Origin: Telopea speciosissima
Lineage: Eukaryota > Streptophyta > Magnoliopsida > Proteales > Proteaceae
Assembly: GCF_018873765.1 (NCBI RefSeq)
Contig: NC_057926.1
Span: 35,510,946-35,574,945, forward strand
DNA: 64,000 nucleotides
Reading direction: 5' to 3'
The translations under genes were made by a program, and so were the position numbers. The notes under the pieces were generated by a model. It did not search any database and was not told where the DNA came from. It worked only from the letters and a program-made list of their open reading frames with translations. Positions within the stretch are counted from its first letter, which is position 1. Each line of letters starts with the position of its first letter. Shown in pieces: positions 42,831 through 54,092 of the stretch.

Positions 42831-45800
42831 ATGGTTGATGCTATTGTTTCCAGTGTCATCCAGCAATTGGGAGTGATCATCCAAAAAGAGATGGAACAAG
42901 AGGTACGATTGGTCATCGGTGTGGAAAAGGACATTGAAGACATCTCCACTACTTTTACAACAATCCGTGCTGCGCTGAAGGATGCTGAAGATAGGCAATT
43001 CAAGGATGCATCGGTGCAGGTTTGGTTGCAAAATCTGAAAGACGTAGCCTATGATATTGATGATGTGTTGGATGAGTGGAGCACAACAATTCTCAAATCA
43101 TCCTCCTCCTCACAAATGATAAATTATGATGGAGGAGTACTTGATGATGATGATGATCATCATCATCATCTTGCCAGTAGTAGTAGTAGTAGTAGTAGAA
43201 GTGGTTTCAAAAAGGTATGCCCCCGCAACTTGTTTTCTCCTTGTTATTGTTTCAAGCAAATTGGTTTGCGCCGTGACATTGGTCATAAGATAAAGGAGAT
43301 AAAAGAAAGACTAGATAAGATTGCAAGTGACAAACATAAGTTTGGGTTTATTCATGAAATTCATACTAGAAATATTGATAACATAGATGATGAGTCTAGG
43401 AGGAGGAGGAGACTAGAAACTAGTTCCATCGCTGATGTCAATGAGATATTTGGTCGTGACATGGATAGGGAAATCATAATAAGCAAGTTGTTAATCAGTG
43501 AGGGCAATCAACAACAGCAACAAGTAGTAGCCGTCTCCAATAAGGAAGAAGTCCCCATAATCTCCATTGTGGGTATGGGAGGTATGGGCAAAACGACCCT
43601 TGCCCAACTTGTTTTTAATGATGATAGGGTAAAGAACCATTTTAACAACAGAATGTGGATACATGTGTCTGAAACTTTTGATAAAATGAAGATTGCCATG
43701 CATATTATTAAATAAATTGGTGGTGCTGGGAACAACATTAATAATGTTACCCAGCAAGGTGGTGGTAGTGGTGGTGGTGTTATCTCATGGGAAGATGTGC
43801 ATCTTCAATTGACTAGTTCTGTTGAGGGAAAGCATTTTCTACTAGTGTTAGACGATGTGTGGAATGAGGATCCTTCACAGTGGGACCCATTGAGGTTATC
43901 TCTCAAACATGGTTCTTCCCAAGGAAATAGAATTATTCTCACAACACGCAACGAGAGGGTTGCAGGCATGATGGGTACAAGGTATGTCCATAGATTAGGA
44001 ATATTGTCTGATGAAACCTGTTGGACACTGTTGAGACATTATGCCTTTGTTGGATTAAGGCAAGAAGGAGAAGGAGAAGGAGAAGAAGAAGAAAAGTGTG
44101 AGAGATTGAAAGAAATTGGCATGAAACTCGCAAAGAAGTGTAATGGATTACCTCTTTCGGTGAAGACTTTAGGAAGTCTTTTGCGGTTCAAAGAGTCAAA
44201 ACGGGATTGGCAATATGTGTTGGACAGTGATTTATGGAGGGTTGTATCAACCGATGATAAACCAGTCTTGCCGGCTCTATTACTAAGTTATAATGATTTA
44301 CCCTCCTCTAATTTAAAGCAATGCTTTGCATGTTGTTCTCTCACCCCAAGAGGTAATTATATTAACAAATCGGGCATAATCTCAGAATGGATGGCACAAG
44401 GCTTTCTTGATGGCAGCTTGACCACAGCAGACGGTGAAGAAGATTTGATCAAAATAGGTGATGATTACTTTAATAATTTAGCCATGCGCTCATTTTTTCA
44501 AAAAGACATTACAAAATCAAGAGGACCAAAACAATACCGAATGCATGATGTTGTCCATGATTTTGCCAAATACCTTGCGGAGGACGAATGCTTTACTCTC
44601 AGGATTAATTCTGCTGCTGCTGCTGCTCAGGAATTAATTAACTTTAGGAAAACCCGTCATGTATGTCTATCAATAGCAGAAGAGATACGCATGATTCCTT
44701 CTTTCATTTACAAGGCAAAGAAACTGCGCACTCTTACAATCTATGGAGGAGGAGGACATATACCTTCAGTTTCTTCTGATTTATTTCGTCACTTAACATG
44801 TCTGAGGACATTAAATTTGGGTGGTACTTACCTGGAAGAGCTTCCAAATGAGATAGAGAAGTTAATACATCTAAGGTACCTTAATTTGGACGGTGCAAGG
44901 TTCAAAGAACTACCTAAAACGGTGACTACTCTGTACAATTTGAGAGTATTAAGTCTTTACGGATGCATAAATCTTTGTAAACTACCTGAAGGGATTTGGA
45001 GATTGGTCAATTTGATAGTTCTTGATTTGAAAGAATGCCGCCAACTAAGCTACTTTCCAGAAGGAATTGGGAGATTATGCAAACTGCGTATATTGTCATA
45101 CTTCACTATCGGTGGTGGGGTGGAGCAGAGAGGAGGATGTAAGATTGGAGAACTAAAAGATCTCAATTTCCTCCAATATACTCTAAAGATAATAGGTTTG
45201 GGGAGAGTGGAAAATGGAATTGAGGCTAAGTTGGCATGCTTGAATAATAAGCAACATCTTCGTGCTTTGTATTTCTATTTTAATCAATTTACTGGTCTTT
45301 CACTAGTTGATGAGGGAGGTATTGTTGATGAGGAAGGTATTGTTGATGAAGAAGCAGATTACAAAGAAAAAGAAGAAGAAGAAGTAGTCGATGGAGAAGA
45401 TAAAATAGAAGAAGTCGATGGAGAAGATAAAACAGAAGAAGTAGAAGAAGAAGAAGAAGAAGATGTTTTTGATGGAGGAGATATGTTGTGGAGGAAGAGG
45501 ATGGAGGATGTTCTAGAAAGCCTCCGACCACATCCAAACCTTGAGAAACTTTCAATTGTTGATTACCCTGGTGTTGTGTTCCCCAATTGGATGGGTAGTC
45601 ATACAGAGCCCATGATTTTCTCCAATCTAGTTTTCTTGGAACTGCGTGGGTGGAGGAAGTGTAAGCAATTGCCTCCGACTCTAGGGAAACTACCATCCCT
45701 TGAAACCCTTGTAATAAGTGGAATGGATAAGGTGAAATTCATGGGTTTTGAATTTTTTGGAATCGATGATGATGATGATTATGATTATGATGGTGGTACA

Positions 45801-46511
45801 AGAAGAAGAAGAAGAAGAAGAAGAAGTGACACAATTATATTCCCCAAGTTGAAAGTATTTATGTTGGGTCCGATGCAGAAGTTGGAGGAGTGGAATATGA
45901 GAGTACAAGAAGAAGAAGAAGAAGATGGGAATAATAAAGAGTTCATGTTTATGCCGTGTCTACAGCATCTTGTTCTTGCTGTATTGCCCAAGTTAAGGTC
46001 GTTTCCACAACACCTTACCCGGGGGGCTACATCCCTGAGGAAATTGCTCATATGGAACTGTCCAAAATTGAATTGGATGATGATGCCATCATCTCCATCT
46101 TCTACCTCCCAATCCCATGATCTTCCCTACCTACATGTTGAGGAGTTGATTTTAAAATGGGATGCAGGTTCATTCTCAAAATCATTATCATTACAACTAC
46201 CAAACAACAACAACCACATGTTGTGGTTGTTTCTCCCTAAGCTCAAGTTGCTGCGTGTGAGACAATCACCTTACTCCTCGTTACCTCAAGGCTTAGGGAA
46301 ACTCACATCCCTTGAGATTCTGGATATCCGAACATGTTCTAAGATCAAGTCAATACCTGAGGGTGAATTACAGCATCTCACCGCACTCCAAGAGTTGAGG
46401 ATCATGAGATGTCCTGCCTTGAGACGACGTTGCCGAAAGGAGATAGGAGAAGATTGGAGCAAGATATCCTATATCCCAAATATCTTCATCGACGGCGAGA
46501 AGATCAAATGA
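42831..46511 (+). pseudogene. CC-NBS-LRR resistance gene 1, one nonsense codon
   Basis: CNL proteins detect pathogen effectors and oligomerise into resistosomes. This is a single-exon frame of about 1,226 codons from MVDAIVSSV. The Rx-type coiled coil includes AALKDAEDRQFKD and VAYDIDDVLDEW. NB-ARC has P-loop IVGMGGMGKTTLAQ, HFLLVLDDVW, GNRIILTTRN, CNGLPLSVKTLGSLL, and MHD in YRMHDVVHDFAKYL. Leucine-rich repeats run from about residue 620. An acidic insertion lies near residues 825-885 and an Arg run near 990. The only break is TAA at 43713-43715 (codon 295), where the second copy has GAA (Glu). That would leave a coiled coil plus P-loop fragment. The start is fixed by comparison with the copy at 53402. 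It may be a recent null allele or, less likely, a sequencing error. Confidence 0.93.
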
Positions 46512-46711
46512 TCAGTAGAAGCAAAACTTCCACAAAATTTCACATGAAAGGTAACAATAGTATAATGCTAAAAGTTTATTCTTTAATAAGCAATTATGTT
46601 GCAGAATTCATGGTGCTTTCTTATTCTATTCTATTATATAATTTATTTTTTTTTTATTTACCATTTTTTAGATGATAAAGAAAATCCAACAACTATTTCA
46701 ACTTCTCCTCT

Positions 46712-49700
46712 ATGGGGTATCTCATCTCACACTCAGAAAGAACTGGGGGATAGGCGACAAACGAATGAGAAACTCCACAGCAATTTCGCTTCCAGATATG
46801 TCAGTACATCTCTTCCCAGGTCCATTCATTACTTGATTTTGTTGTTAAATTCTTTTGTTTTTTTTTTTTTTTTTTCGTTTTATTTAATTTATTTGTTTTG
46901 AATTTTGTTTCTGATTGATTAATAGTGGTTGTTTATTGAGGATTCAAATTCTCAAAAGTAATATTGAACGAAACCAACTTGGCCTCTTCCTTCACCACCG
47001 TGCTCCTCAAGGTATGTCTAAAATAAAAATACTTTTTTCTTTTTCTTTTTCTTTTGGTTTGGTGTTTTTTTTACCCTAATTTTTTTTTTTTTTATTCTTT
47101 CTTCTTTTATTGATAGATCAGATCAGAGCTTACTCTGCGTGTGTTAAAGTCTTGCCGTTTTGATTCTAAAATTCTATGATTGAAAGAGAAGTTCACTGGA
47201 ATACATATGAACGGATACACGGTTAGGATGGTCTGATAATCTGATTTTTTAGTGTAATTTATTTCATTTGTGGTTCTCATCTAATGGTGCTTCTGTACTG
47301 GTCACTTATCAACTCTTTTTTTTTTTTTGGGTATGGTTTTCTTTTATGTTTCAGGCATCAATTTTTTGAAAGCCCATGGTAAAAGTGCATAAGACAGCTA
47401 CTTGATGTGCTGCCCACGGAGTGCACCTTAGAGGAGTTGCCCTGCAAAGATTGCTTACCTTGATTTTAATCTTCGAAAGACAGAAAATGCAAATGGGTGT
47501 CCAAGTCCTTGCCACTGATCCCAGGGAACTTGAAATATATTCATCAAAGGTAATTTGATGAACATTGGATCTTTTGAAATAGGGTGTTACAGTGCAAAAT
47601 AATAAGATGAATTGTTAGGGGCTATAAACCAAATTTAAACCTTTGAGAGGTTCTGGACGGAACTTTCACTTCTGGAAGTACAATGGATGTGGATTCTGGA
47701 GATTGGGGTAGGCCACTAGGGTTTGAGTATTAATTGAAATTGTTATTATGGTTACAAGGGTTTATACATTGCAATTTATTGCACAACTTTCTTTTGCTTC
47801 TTATTGATTCAATCATTATGTCTATGATCAGATGTCAAAGGTGGAGCTGAACAAAACCTAGTGACAAACATGATTTTGACTTCGGCTGCAACTCAGTATT
47901 TTGAATTTGATATATTGGTTATCAGGTATGGATGGAATAATTTGTTGTTGGATTTATGTTCAGTCCGGATTCAAATGTCTCTTTGTCTTCTAATATAATA
48001 AGAATGCCATTGCATGTTATGGAACAACACCATGAGCTGGTTTCTTGTGTATAGAGTCAATGTTTGGGTATTCTACATTTCTACTTACTGAAACAGTTGC
48101 ACATTTGATATGTTAGATGATCCTGATGAAAATTGTTTTCTTCTATTTGTTTTTCAGTACTTCTTAGAGCCTGGGATGGGATTGTGGCACTCCACTTGCT
48201 GCCAATGAGAAAGGATGCTGCCGAAAAGAATGAAGGCTGCTTCGCTCTTCTAGACGCATCGGATCCCCTATAACAAGCGAGCTCTTTACCCACAAATTCA
48301 AACATGTGGGCGGAAAATGCTATCCTGCTCTATTGTTGCATAGCAATAGAATCCTGTTGATCCTATCCTGGTTAGTTGGCGCAAAATGCTATTCTGCTCT
48401 ATTGTCACTGTCTGACCCTTTTTTTCCCTTCGCCATTTTCAGCTACTAATCCTTGTTTATACCTTTGATTGTCATATTTAAATGTTCAGAAAGGAAAGCA
48501 AATAGAAAATTGACACCAATTCATTCAATTGATCGCCACAGGTTGCTGTTTTTGTCTTGGAACTCCTTTTTTTTAATTGGGTAACTCTTTGCTTTCAGAC
48601 GTTGCTAATTCAACTAGCTTGGTAGTCGTCATGATCAACATTCATATCTTTCATTTTTTTAGTTTTATTTTTTGTGTGGGGGAGGAGGGAGTCGCAAATT
48701 CAATTCCCTATTTTCTCGTCTTCAAATTTTACAATCCAGCATAATTTGCTTTTAACCTGAAATAGTTTTAATTTTCTATGTAGCCATTTAAAAAATTAAA
48801 AAACTAAAGTATCCTTATAATAGGAACCCTTTCTAGTATCTAGAGCTTATTGTTGTCACAGTATGTTTGACTAGTGGGAATTCTATGCCATAACATTCAT
48901 TTCTATGGTTACAAAGGAATGGAAAAATAAAATTCACTTTAAAATTGTCATGGGAAATGTCAAACAACTCGGATGTAGTAAATTTATTGGATCCATTTCT
49001 TTGCATGTCGGTAAAATGTCTTTTATTAGTTCTGAAAAATTATAACATTATCTGTTCTTTGATTCAATTTTTATCTTCAATATGCACCTGTAGGTTTCAA
49101 CCTTGCTGATAGGGAAAAAGAGGAAACATTTGATTCTTTGCTTCTTTGGCTTGAAGATGTAGTTATGGAGGAGCGCGTTACTGATGATGATGTGATCCTG
49201 CTAAAGGGGACCAAAACCCCAAGTGCGGTATGTGAATTATTGTATTTAATTATGTTTTTAGTCTGCAGAACCTGGGTAACCAGGATCCCTTTGTTTGCAT
49301 GGAATTCAACTTGGACAGGCCAGAGTTCAGGTCTAGTCTACAAACAATAAAAGGTCTGAAGCCCATGCTGAGCCATATGGGGCATATACAATTGCTTTAT
49401 TCTTCAGTCACAAAAATATCTTTAGACTGAAAATCAGGTTCACTGTGATTGAATTTAGTTTTGTTCTTGTAAGCTCTGTCTTTACTCTGTAGGTCTAGTC
49501 ATTGGCCTATTCCATTTTCATGCCTGTTCCTGCAAACTTGATTACATGATCTTTTACTCAAAGAAAGACAATTCGACTAGTTTGATTTTTCTTGGCTTCC
49601 TTAGTTAATTTATATATTCTTTCCAGGTCTCCTTGATTCTCAGAGGTGAGAATGACTACATGCTCGATGAGATGGTGTGAGCTTTGGGTGATTCTTTAGC

Positions 49701-50788
49701 ATCTTTAAGAGAACACTTGGTTCCAATATGGTAAAGACCTACACTTGTTGATCTTTGTTTTGTTGTTTTAATTTTTCAAGATCCTTATTTTGCTGATTAT
49801 TCTTCATTTCCTCTTATATTCTGACTTTGATTTAATTTCTAAAGTTGTTCATAACACGAGGTTCCTGGAAAGGCAGACTAGAAACAAGTCTTTTTATTCT
49901 TATTTCTTATTTTTCTTTTTGACATAAATTTGGACAATAGAGGTGGTTGCTGGTGGCAGTGCAGTTGAGGCTGTTTTGTCTGTGTACTTGTAGTGTCTTG
50001 CAACAACTTTAGATTCTTGAGAGTGGTTTGCAACTGCAGAGTTCTCTGAATCACTTCTGATTATACCAAAGGTTTTCACTCTTTACATGGCATCTGTTTT
50101 TTATTTATTTATTTATTTTTTTTGGGGGGGGGGATAAAATAAATGATAAATTCAATTCAACCTGTGAGATGTGTGACTCCTGTATTGAATGCAGGTTCTT
50201 GGAGTGAACGCTGCAAAGGATGTGACTGTGAGTCATTTTGCTTGAATTTTGACTTCAAGTAGGACTCTGGTTGGAAGGGAAATGGTTTTAACACAAAAGA
50301 AAAATGGAAAATTTTCTAATAAGGGAAGGGTTTGCTGTCAGGCTGTGTGACCCCGGTGCCAGTGTGTGGGGGGGGGGGGGAGGGGCAAAGGGATCGTGCG
50401 CACAGGCATCTAAGGGGAGGGACGGCGTAGTCATGGATGCTACCGGGGCAGCGTTATTTTTCCCTTATTGTAATAATTACCAGTAATGATTCGGCAACTC
50501 ACTCAAAATATTCCAAATCTGGTTATTAAAAAAAATTTACATTTATGAGGTTAAACTTTTCCAGGGGAACTAACTGCAACAACTTAGAAGGTGAGGTTAT
50601 TGAGCCTGCAATGAGCAAAGTGAAGAGATTTAACAGGTAAAGACAGAAAGACTTGGTAGGATGTCAATTTGGCTGAAATTATAGTTTGGATATTCATTTC
50701 GTGAATTCTGTATTCCAGTTTCGTTACCAAAACTTCTACTACAATTTTGCGTATAGACAACGTGATCAAGGTTGTTGATCAAAGATGA
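46712..50788 (+). pseudogene. CCT1: Chaperonin CCT subunit alpha (TCP-1 alpha), exon remnants
   Basis: CCT1 is one of eight subunits of the cytosolic TRiC/CCT chaperonin that folds actin and tubulin. Exon-like blocks occur in gene order. A weak N-terminal piece is near 46712-46793 (KELGDRRQTNEKLHSN). Then come 47356-47550 (AHGKSA..., AKIAYLDFNLRKTE), 47835-47930, 48158-48250, 49094-49227 (EERVTDDDVILLKGTKTPSA), 49627-49731 (SLILRGENDYMLDEM), 49940-50071 (VVAGGSAVEAVLSVYL), 50193-50228 (VLGVNAAKDVT), 50565-50624 (NNLEGEVIEPAMSKVK) and 50720-50788 (TILRIDNVIKVVDQR, stop). GT/AG junctions and intron-like spacers remain, so this is a duplicated, not retroposed, copy. Stops and frameshifts occur in most exons, and the exons for the N-terminal ATPase region are missing. 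Confidence 0.85.
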
Positions 50789-51162
50789 GCGTGAAAATGA
50801 AGAGTAGGACTCCCAAGTCGTAAACCCCAAGACATAATACAAGCTACAGTTTTGCTCAGTTCGTGTATGCATTGATGCTGTGAAACTGAATGGGTGTATT
50901 GTTATGTTTCTGATTTCTGATGTTGTGTGTGGGAAGCCATTGCATCAGTTATGCGAGACTTGCCAACTGGGTTCTCCAAAGTTATCAATTAGATCTTGGG
51001 ATCGAGCTCCAAAAATGATGGGGCATGTCCGAAGTGATACTAATACCTTGATTCATGGATTCAACTATTACTCATATCAATGGCTGCTTAAAAACTGATA
51101 CGTAGGGCCTATACATTCTAATGCAGGTGCTCACAAACATGATTTCTTGCCATTTTTTTTAT

Positions 51163-51331
51163 GGGAGAAAGTTCTCTGTCTGGGAGTGTGGCCTATGCCA
51201 ACACTCCCATGAGTCTATCTCTCTCCTCCCTATTTGGAAAGACACCTCTACCCCTTTGTTTTAAGGAGGAGAGAGATAGACACATGGGAGTGCTGGTGTA
51301 GGCCACACTCCCAGACAGAAAACAACTTCCC
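51163..51331 (+). mobile_element. MITE copy 3 (perfect 9-bp target duplication)
   Basis: 169 bp from gggagaaagttctctgtctg to aacaacttccc, flanked by tttttttat on both sides (51154-51162 and 51332-51340). Same orientation and length as copy 1. Confidence 0.93.
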
Positions 51332-51599
51332 TTTTTTTATTTACCCAATGCAAAGACAAGTTGACATTGTTTGATTTTTGTGGTCCATTAATTAGTTTAT
51401 GTGAAAAAGATTGTCACATCGCGAATTGCGAGTGTGTAGATTTCTGCACACGCCTTCTCACATCTCTCTACTGGATCCCACACAATCTCTCTCCTCATTA
51501 ATACCCCCTATAGGAGTGATCATGAGTAAGTTAACCTTGCTACAGACCTAAATGCTAATGTGTACACGATGTATACTCCCATTCTTTTCAAAATCTGTC

Positions 51600-52260
51600 A
51601 TTTTTGACACTCTCCCGAGTCTGTGACCCTTATATGTAAACCAAATCAGAAGGCCTTTGCTCTTAATCCTAATGGAAAATCAAATGACTAGTCCTCATCA
51701 CAAAAAAACAAAAAAAAAAAAAAACCCTTGGCTTCAAGTGAGTCTTAGACTCCTATGGGATACCACATGTATGGACTCCTAATCATTGGACCCATAAGTA
51801 AGCCCATGCCTAATGATACAAATTTAGGCCCACCAGGTCCACTTTACCTGCTTATAAAATGGGGCTCATGGGCCAACAGCATTATTGTTTTGGGAAAAAG
51901 TTCTCTGTCCGGGAGTGTGGCCTATGCCAACACTCTCATGAGTCTATCTCTCTCTTCCCCATTTGAAATGACAGCTCTACCCCTTTGTTTTAAGGAGGAG
52001 AGAGATAGACACATGGGAGTGTTGGCGTAGGCCACACTCCGGGACAGAAAACTGCTTCCCGTTTGTTTTTTAGGCCTCTTTCTCCCCAAGGTAAACTGGG
52101 TGGCTCCCACAAGATATATGTAGAGACTATGAATATTCCCTCGTCACTTTGTTCAAAGGAGAGCAGTACTTTACATACTCCAAAGCTCTTCCGGACTCTC
52201 CATTCCAAATAAAGAATATTCTAAAGCTCTTTCTTAACAAAGAAAATATATCTTCAATGC
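51600..52260 (+). repeat. Duplicated region, copy B (upstream of the second CC-NBS-LRR)
   Basis: Homologous to 38760-39240 but split by MITE copy 4 at 51892-52060. Flanking phrases shared with copy A are ttaggcccaccaggtccact, tacctgcttataaaatgggg and ctctccattccaaataaaga. It defines the upstream flank of the second NLR copy, about 10.6 kb after the first. Confidence 0.85.
51892..52060 (+). mobile_element. MITE copy 4 (empty site known)
   Basis: 169 bp from gggaaaaagttctctgtccg to actgcttccc. The flanks tattgtttt and gtttgtttt match at 7 of 9. The paralogous region at about 39045 shows the uninterrupted sequence catcattgtttttgaagcc, which confirms insertion after the duplication or absence from copy A. 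Confidence 0.93.
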
Positions 52261-53401
52261 TCTCCTTTAAAAGATAGCGAACCCAATGTACAAAATTGTG
52301 AATCATTGGGTTTTCTTCTTCTTTTTCTAATCTTGAGCTTCAATAACTCCCATGACCATGAATGAGACCTCAACCCTTCTGTTGTGGAGTACTTTGATTT
52401 CCATTGAGAGACGAGAGAGGTTGGCTACTGTGATGGGAAACTAATCTCATGGCAATTGTATTATAAACCAACTTCAATTTGAAATAAATGAATTCTTGGT
52501 TTTGGTAGATAGATTCCAACTACCAGAGATATTCAAGATGAGGTCCAAAAGTCTAAAATCTAAATAGCTTGAAACTTAAATTATGGTAATTTTTTTTTTT
52601 TCAGATCAGATTAAAATCTCTGTTCTTCTTTTATTTTATCTACTTTATGCCAAAAAACCAAAAAAAAAAAAAAAAAAAACCTTAAAAGGATAAAAAAGTG
52701 TAAGAAAGAAAGATTATTCTTATTGTCTTCACTTACTCCACCAAATGGGTCACTTGGGTTTCTTTACGTGATCCTATCAGAATGTCAAAAATCAAAAGGT
52801 ATAAATTAATTTCAAACTCAAGTTTCTTGTGGTAATCACTTTTTTTTGGTATCAGGTTTAACTCATATTATCTAACCCACGACAGTATGATTTGTTCAAA
52901 AGAAGAAAAGGAAAGCAAACCCAATCAACCCCACCACACAAAAAAATGCCCCAACGACCCTATGCCAAACAAGGGATCGATACTTATGTTCAACATGAAC
53001 GAGAAGCCAAAGATGAATTCTTATTTTGTTGCGAAAGCAGAGATGTAAGGGATCAATACTTATGTTTAATATGAAGGAGAGAGCAAGAGATCAATACTTA
53101 TTTTTATCATCATGACTGGAAAGCAAGAGATGAATAAATAGCTCTACTATAGTAAAATGATGCTTTCTCATGGCATTAATTAAAGAAAGACGTTCCATGG
53201 AAGAATTAAAGAGCAAAAGTAAACAACTTCAATTAGAAATATTATTCTAGCTTGTTGCAAAGGATCCAACAGGTAGTACTTAAATTAAGTAACTTGGGTT
53301 TCTCATTACCTCAACCTTCTAACCCAAAATCCCTCTCTAGCTGCCTCGATCCATTCAACAATATTCATTCCCCTGCTGCTACTTGATCATTACCATCAGC
53401 A
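52261..53401. other. Upstream flank of the second CC-NBS-LRR
   Basis: No gene is supported. A block at about 52680-52800 matches 41300-41430 (agattattcttattgtcttc and cttgggtttctttacgtga). I see no clear TATA box that I would defend. Confidence 0.45.
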
Positions 53402-54092
53402 ATGGCTCAAGCTATTGTTTCCAGTGTCTTACAACAATTGACCTCCATCATCCAAAAGGAGATGAAAGCAGAGGTACAACTTGTCATCGGTGTGAAAAAG
53501 GACATCAACGATCTCTCCACTACTTTAGCAACAATTCGGGCTGCGCTTAAGGATGCTGAAGATAGGCAATTCAAGGATGCATCGGTGCGGATTTGGTTGC
53601 AAGATCTGAAAGACGTGGCCTATGATATCGATGATGTGTTGGACGAGTGGAGCACAACAATTCTGAAATCATCCTCCTCACAAATACATGGAGTTGATGA
53701 TGATGATGCTGATCATCGTGTGAGTAGTAGTTGTAGTCCTTTCAAGAAGGTATGCCCCCGCAACTTGTTTTCTCTTTGCTGTTGTTTCTAGCAAATTGGT
53801 TTGCGCCATGACATTGGTCATAAGATAAAGGAGATAAAAGAAAGACTAGATAAGATTGAAAGTGACAAAAATAAGTTTGGTTTTATTCATGAAACTCATA
53901 CTGGAAATATTGAAAACATAGATTATGAGTTGAGGAGGAGACTAGAAACTAGCTCCTCTGTTGATGTCACTGAGGTATATGGTCGTGACATGGATAGAGA
54001 AATCATAATTAACAAGTTGCTAAGCGAGGGCAGTCATCAACAAGCTGTAGTGGTTTCTGGAGTCCCCATCATCTTGATTGTGGGTATGGGAG
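53402..54092 (+). pseudogene. CC-NBS-LRR resistance gene 2, 5' part
   Basis: This is a close relative of the gene at 42831. MAQAIVSSVLQQL opens an Rx-type coiled coil (AALKDAEDRQFKD, VAYDIDDVLDEW), then CPRNLFSLCCCF and a TAG at 53789-53791. The first copy has AAG (Lys) there. After it come DIGHKIKEIKERLDKIESDK and EVYGRDMDREIIINKLL. The frame reaches the start of the P-loop (IVGMG) and stops at 54092, where a Ty1/copia element has inserted. Removing the element and one copy of the 5-bp duplication restores the reading frame to 63206. Besides the insertion the nonsense codon alone would disable it. Confidence 0.93.
54088..54092. repeat. Target duplication gggag, left
   Basis: These are codon bases of the NLR P-loop, duplicated at 63201-63205 by insertion of copia element 2. 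Confidence 0.95.

Noticed and set aside
45289-45696. Leu-rich minus-strand frame opposite the NLR
   Set aside because: It is the reverse complement of GAA/GAT repeats in the LRR coding region.
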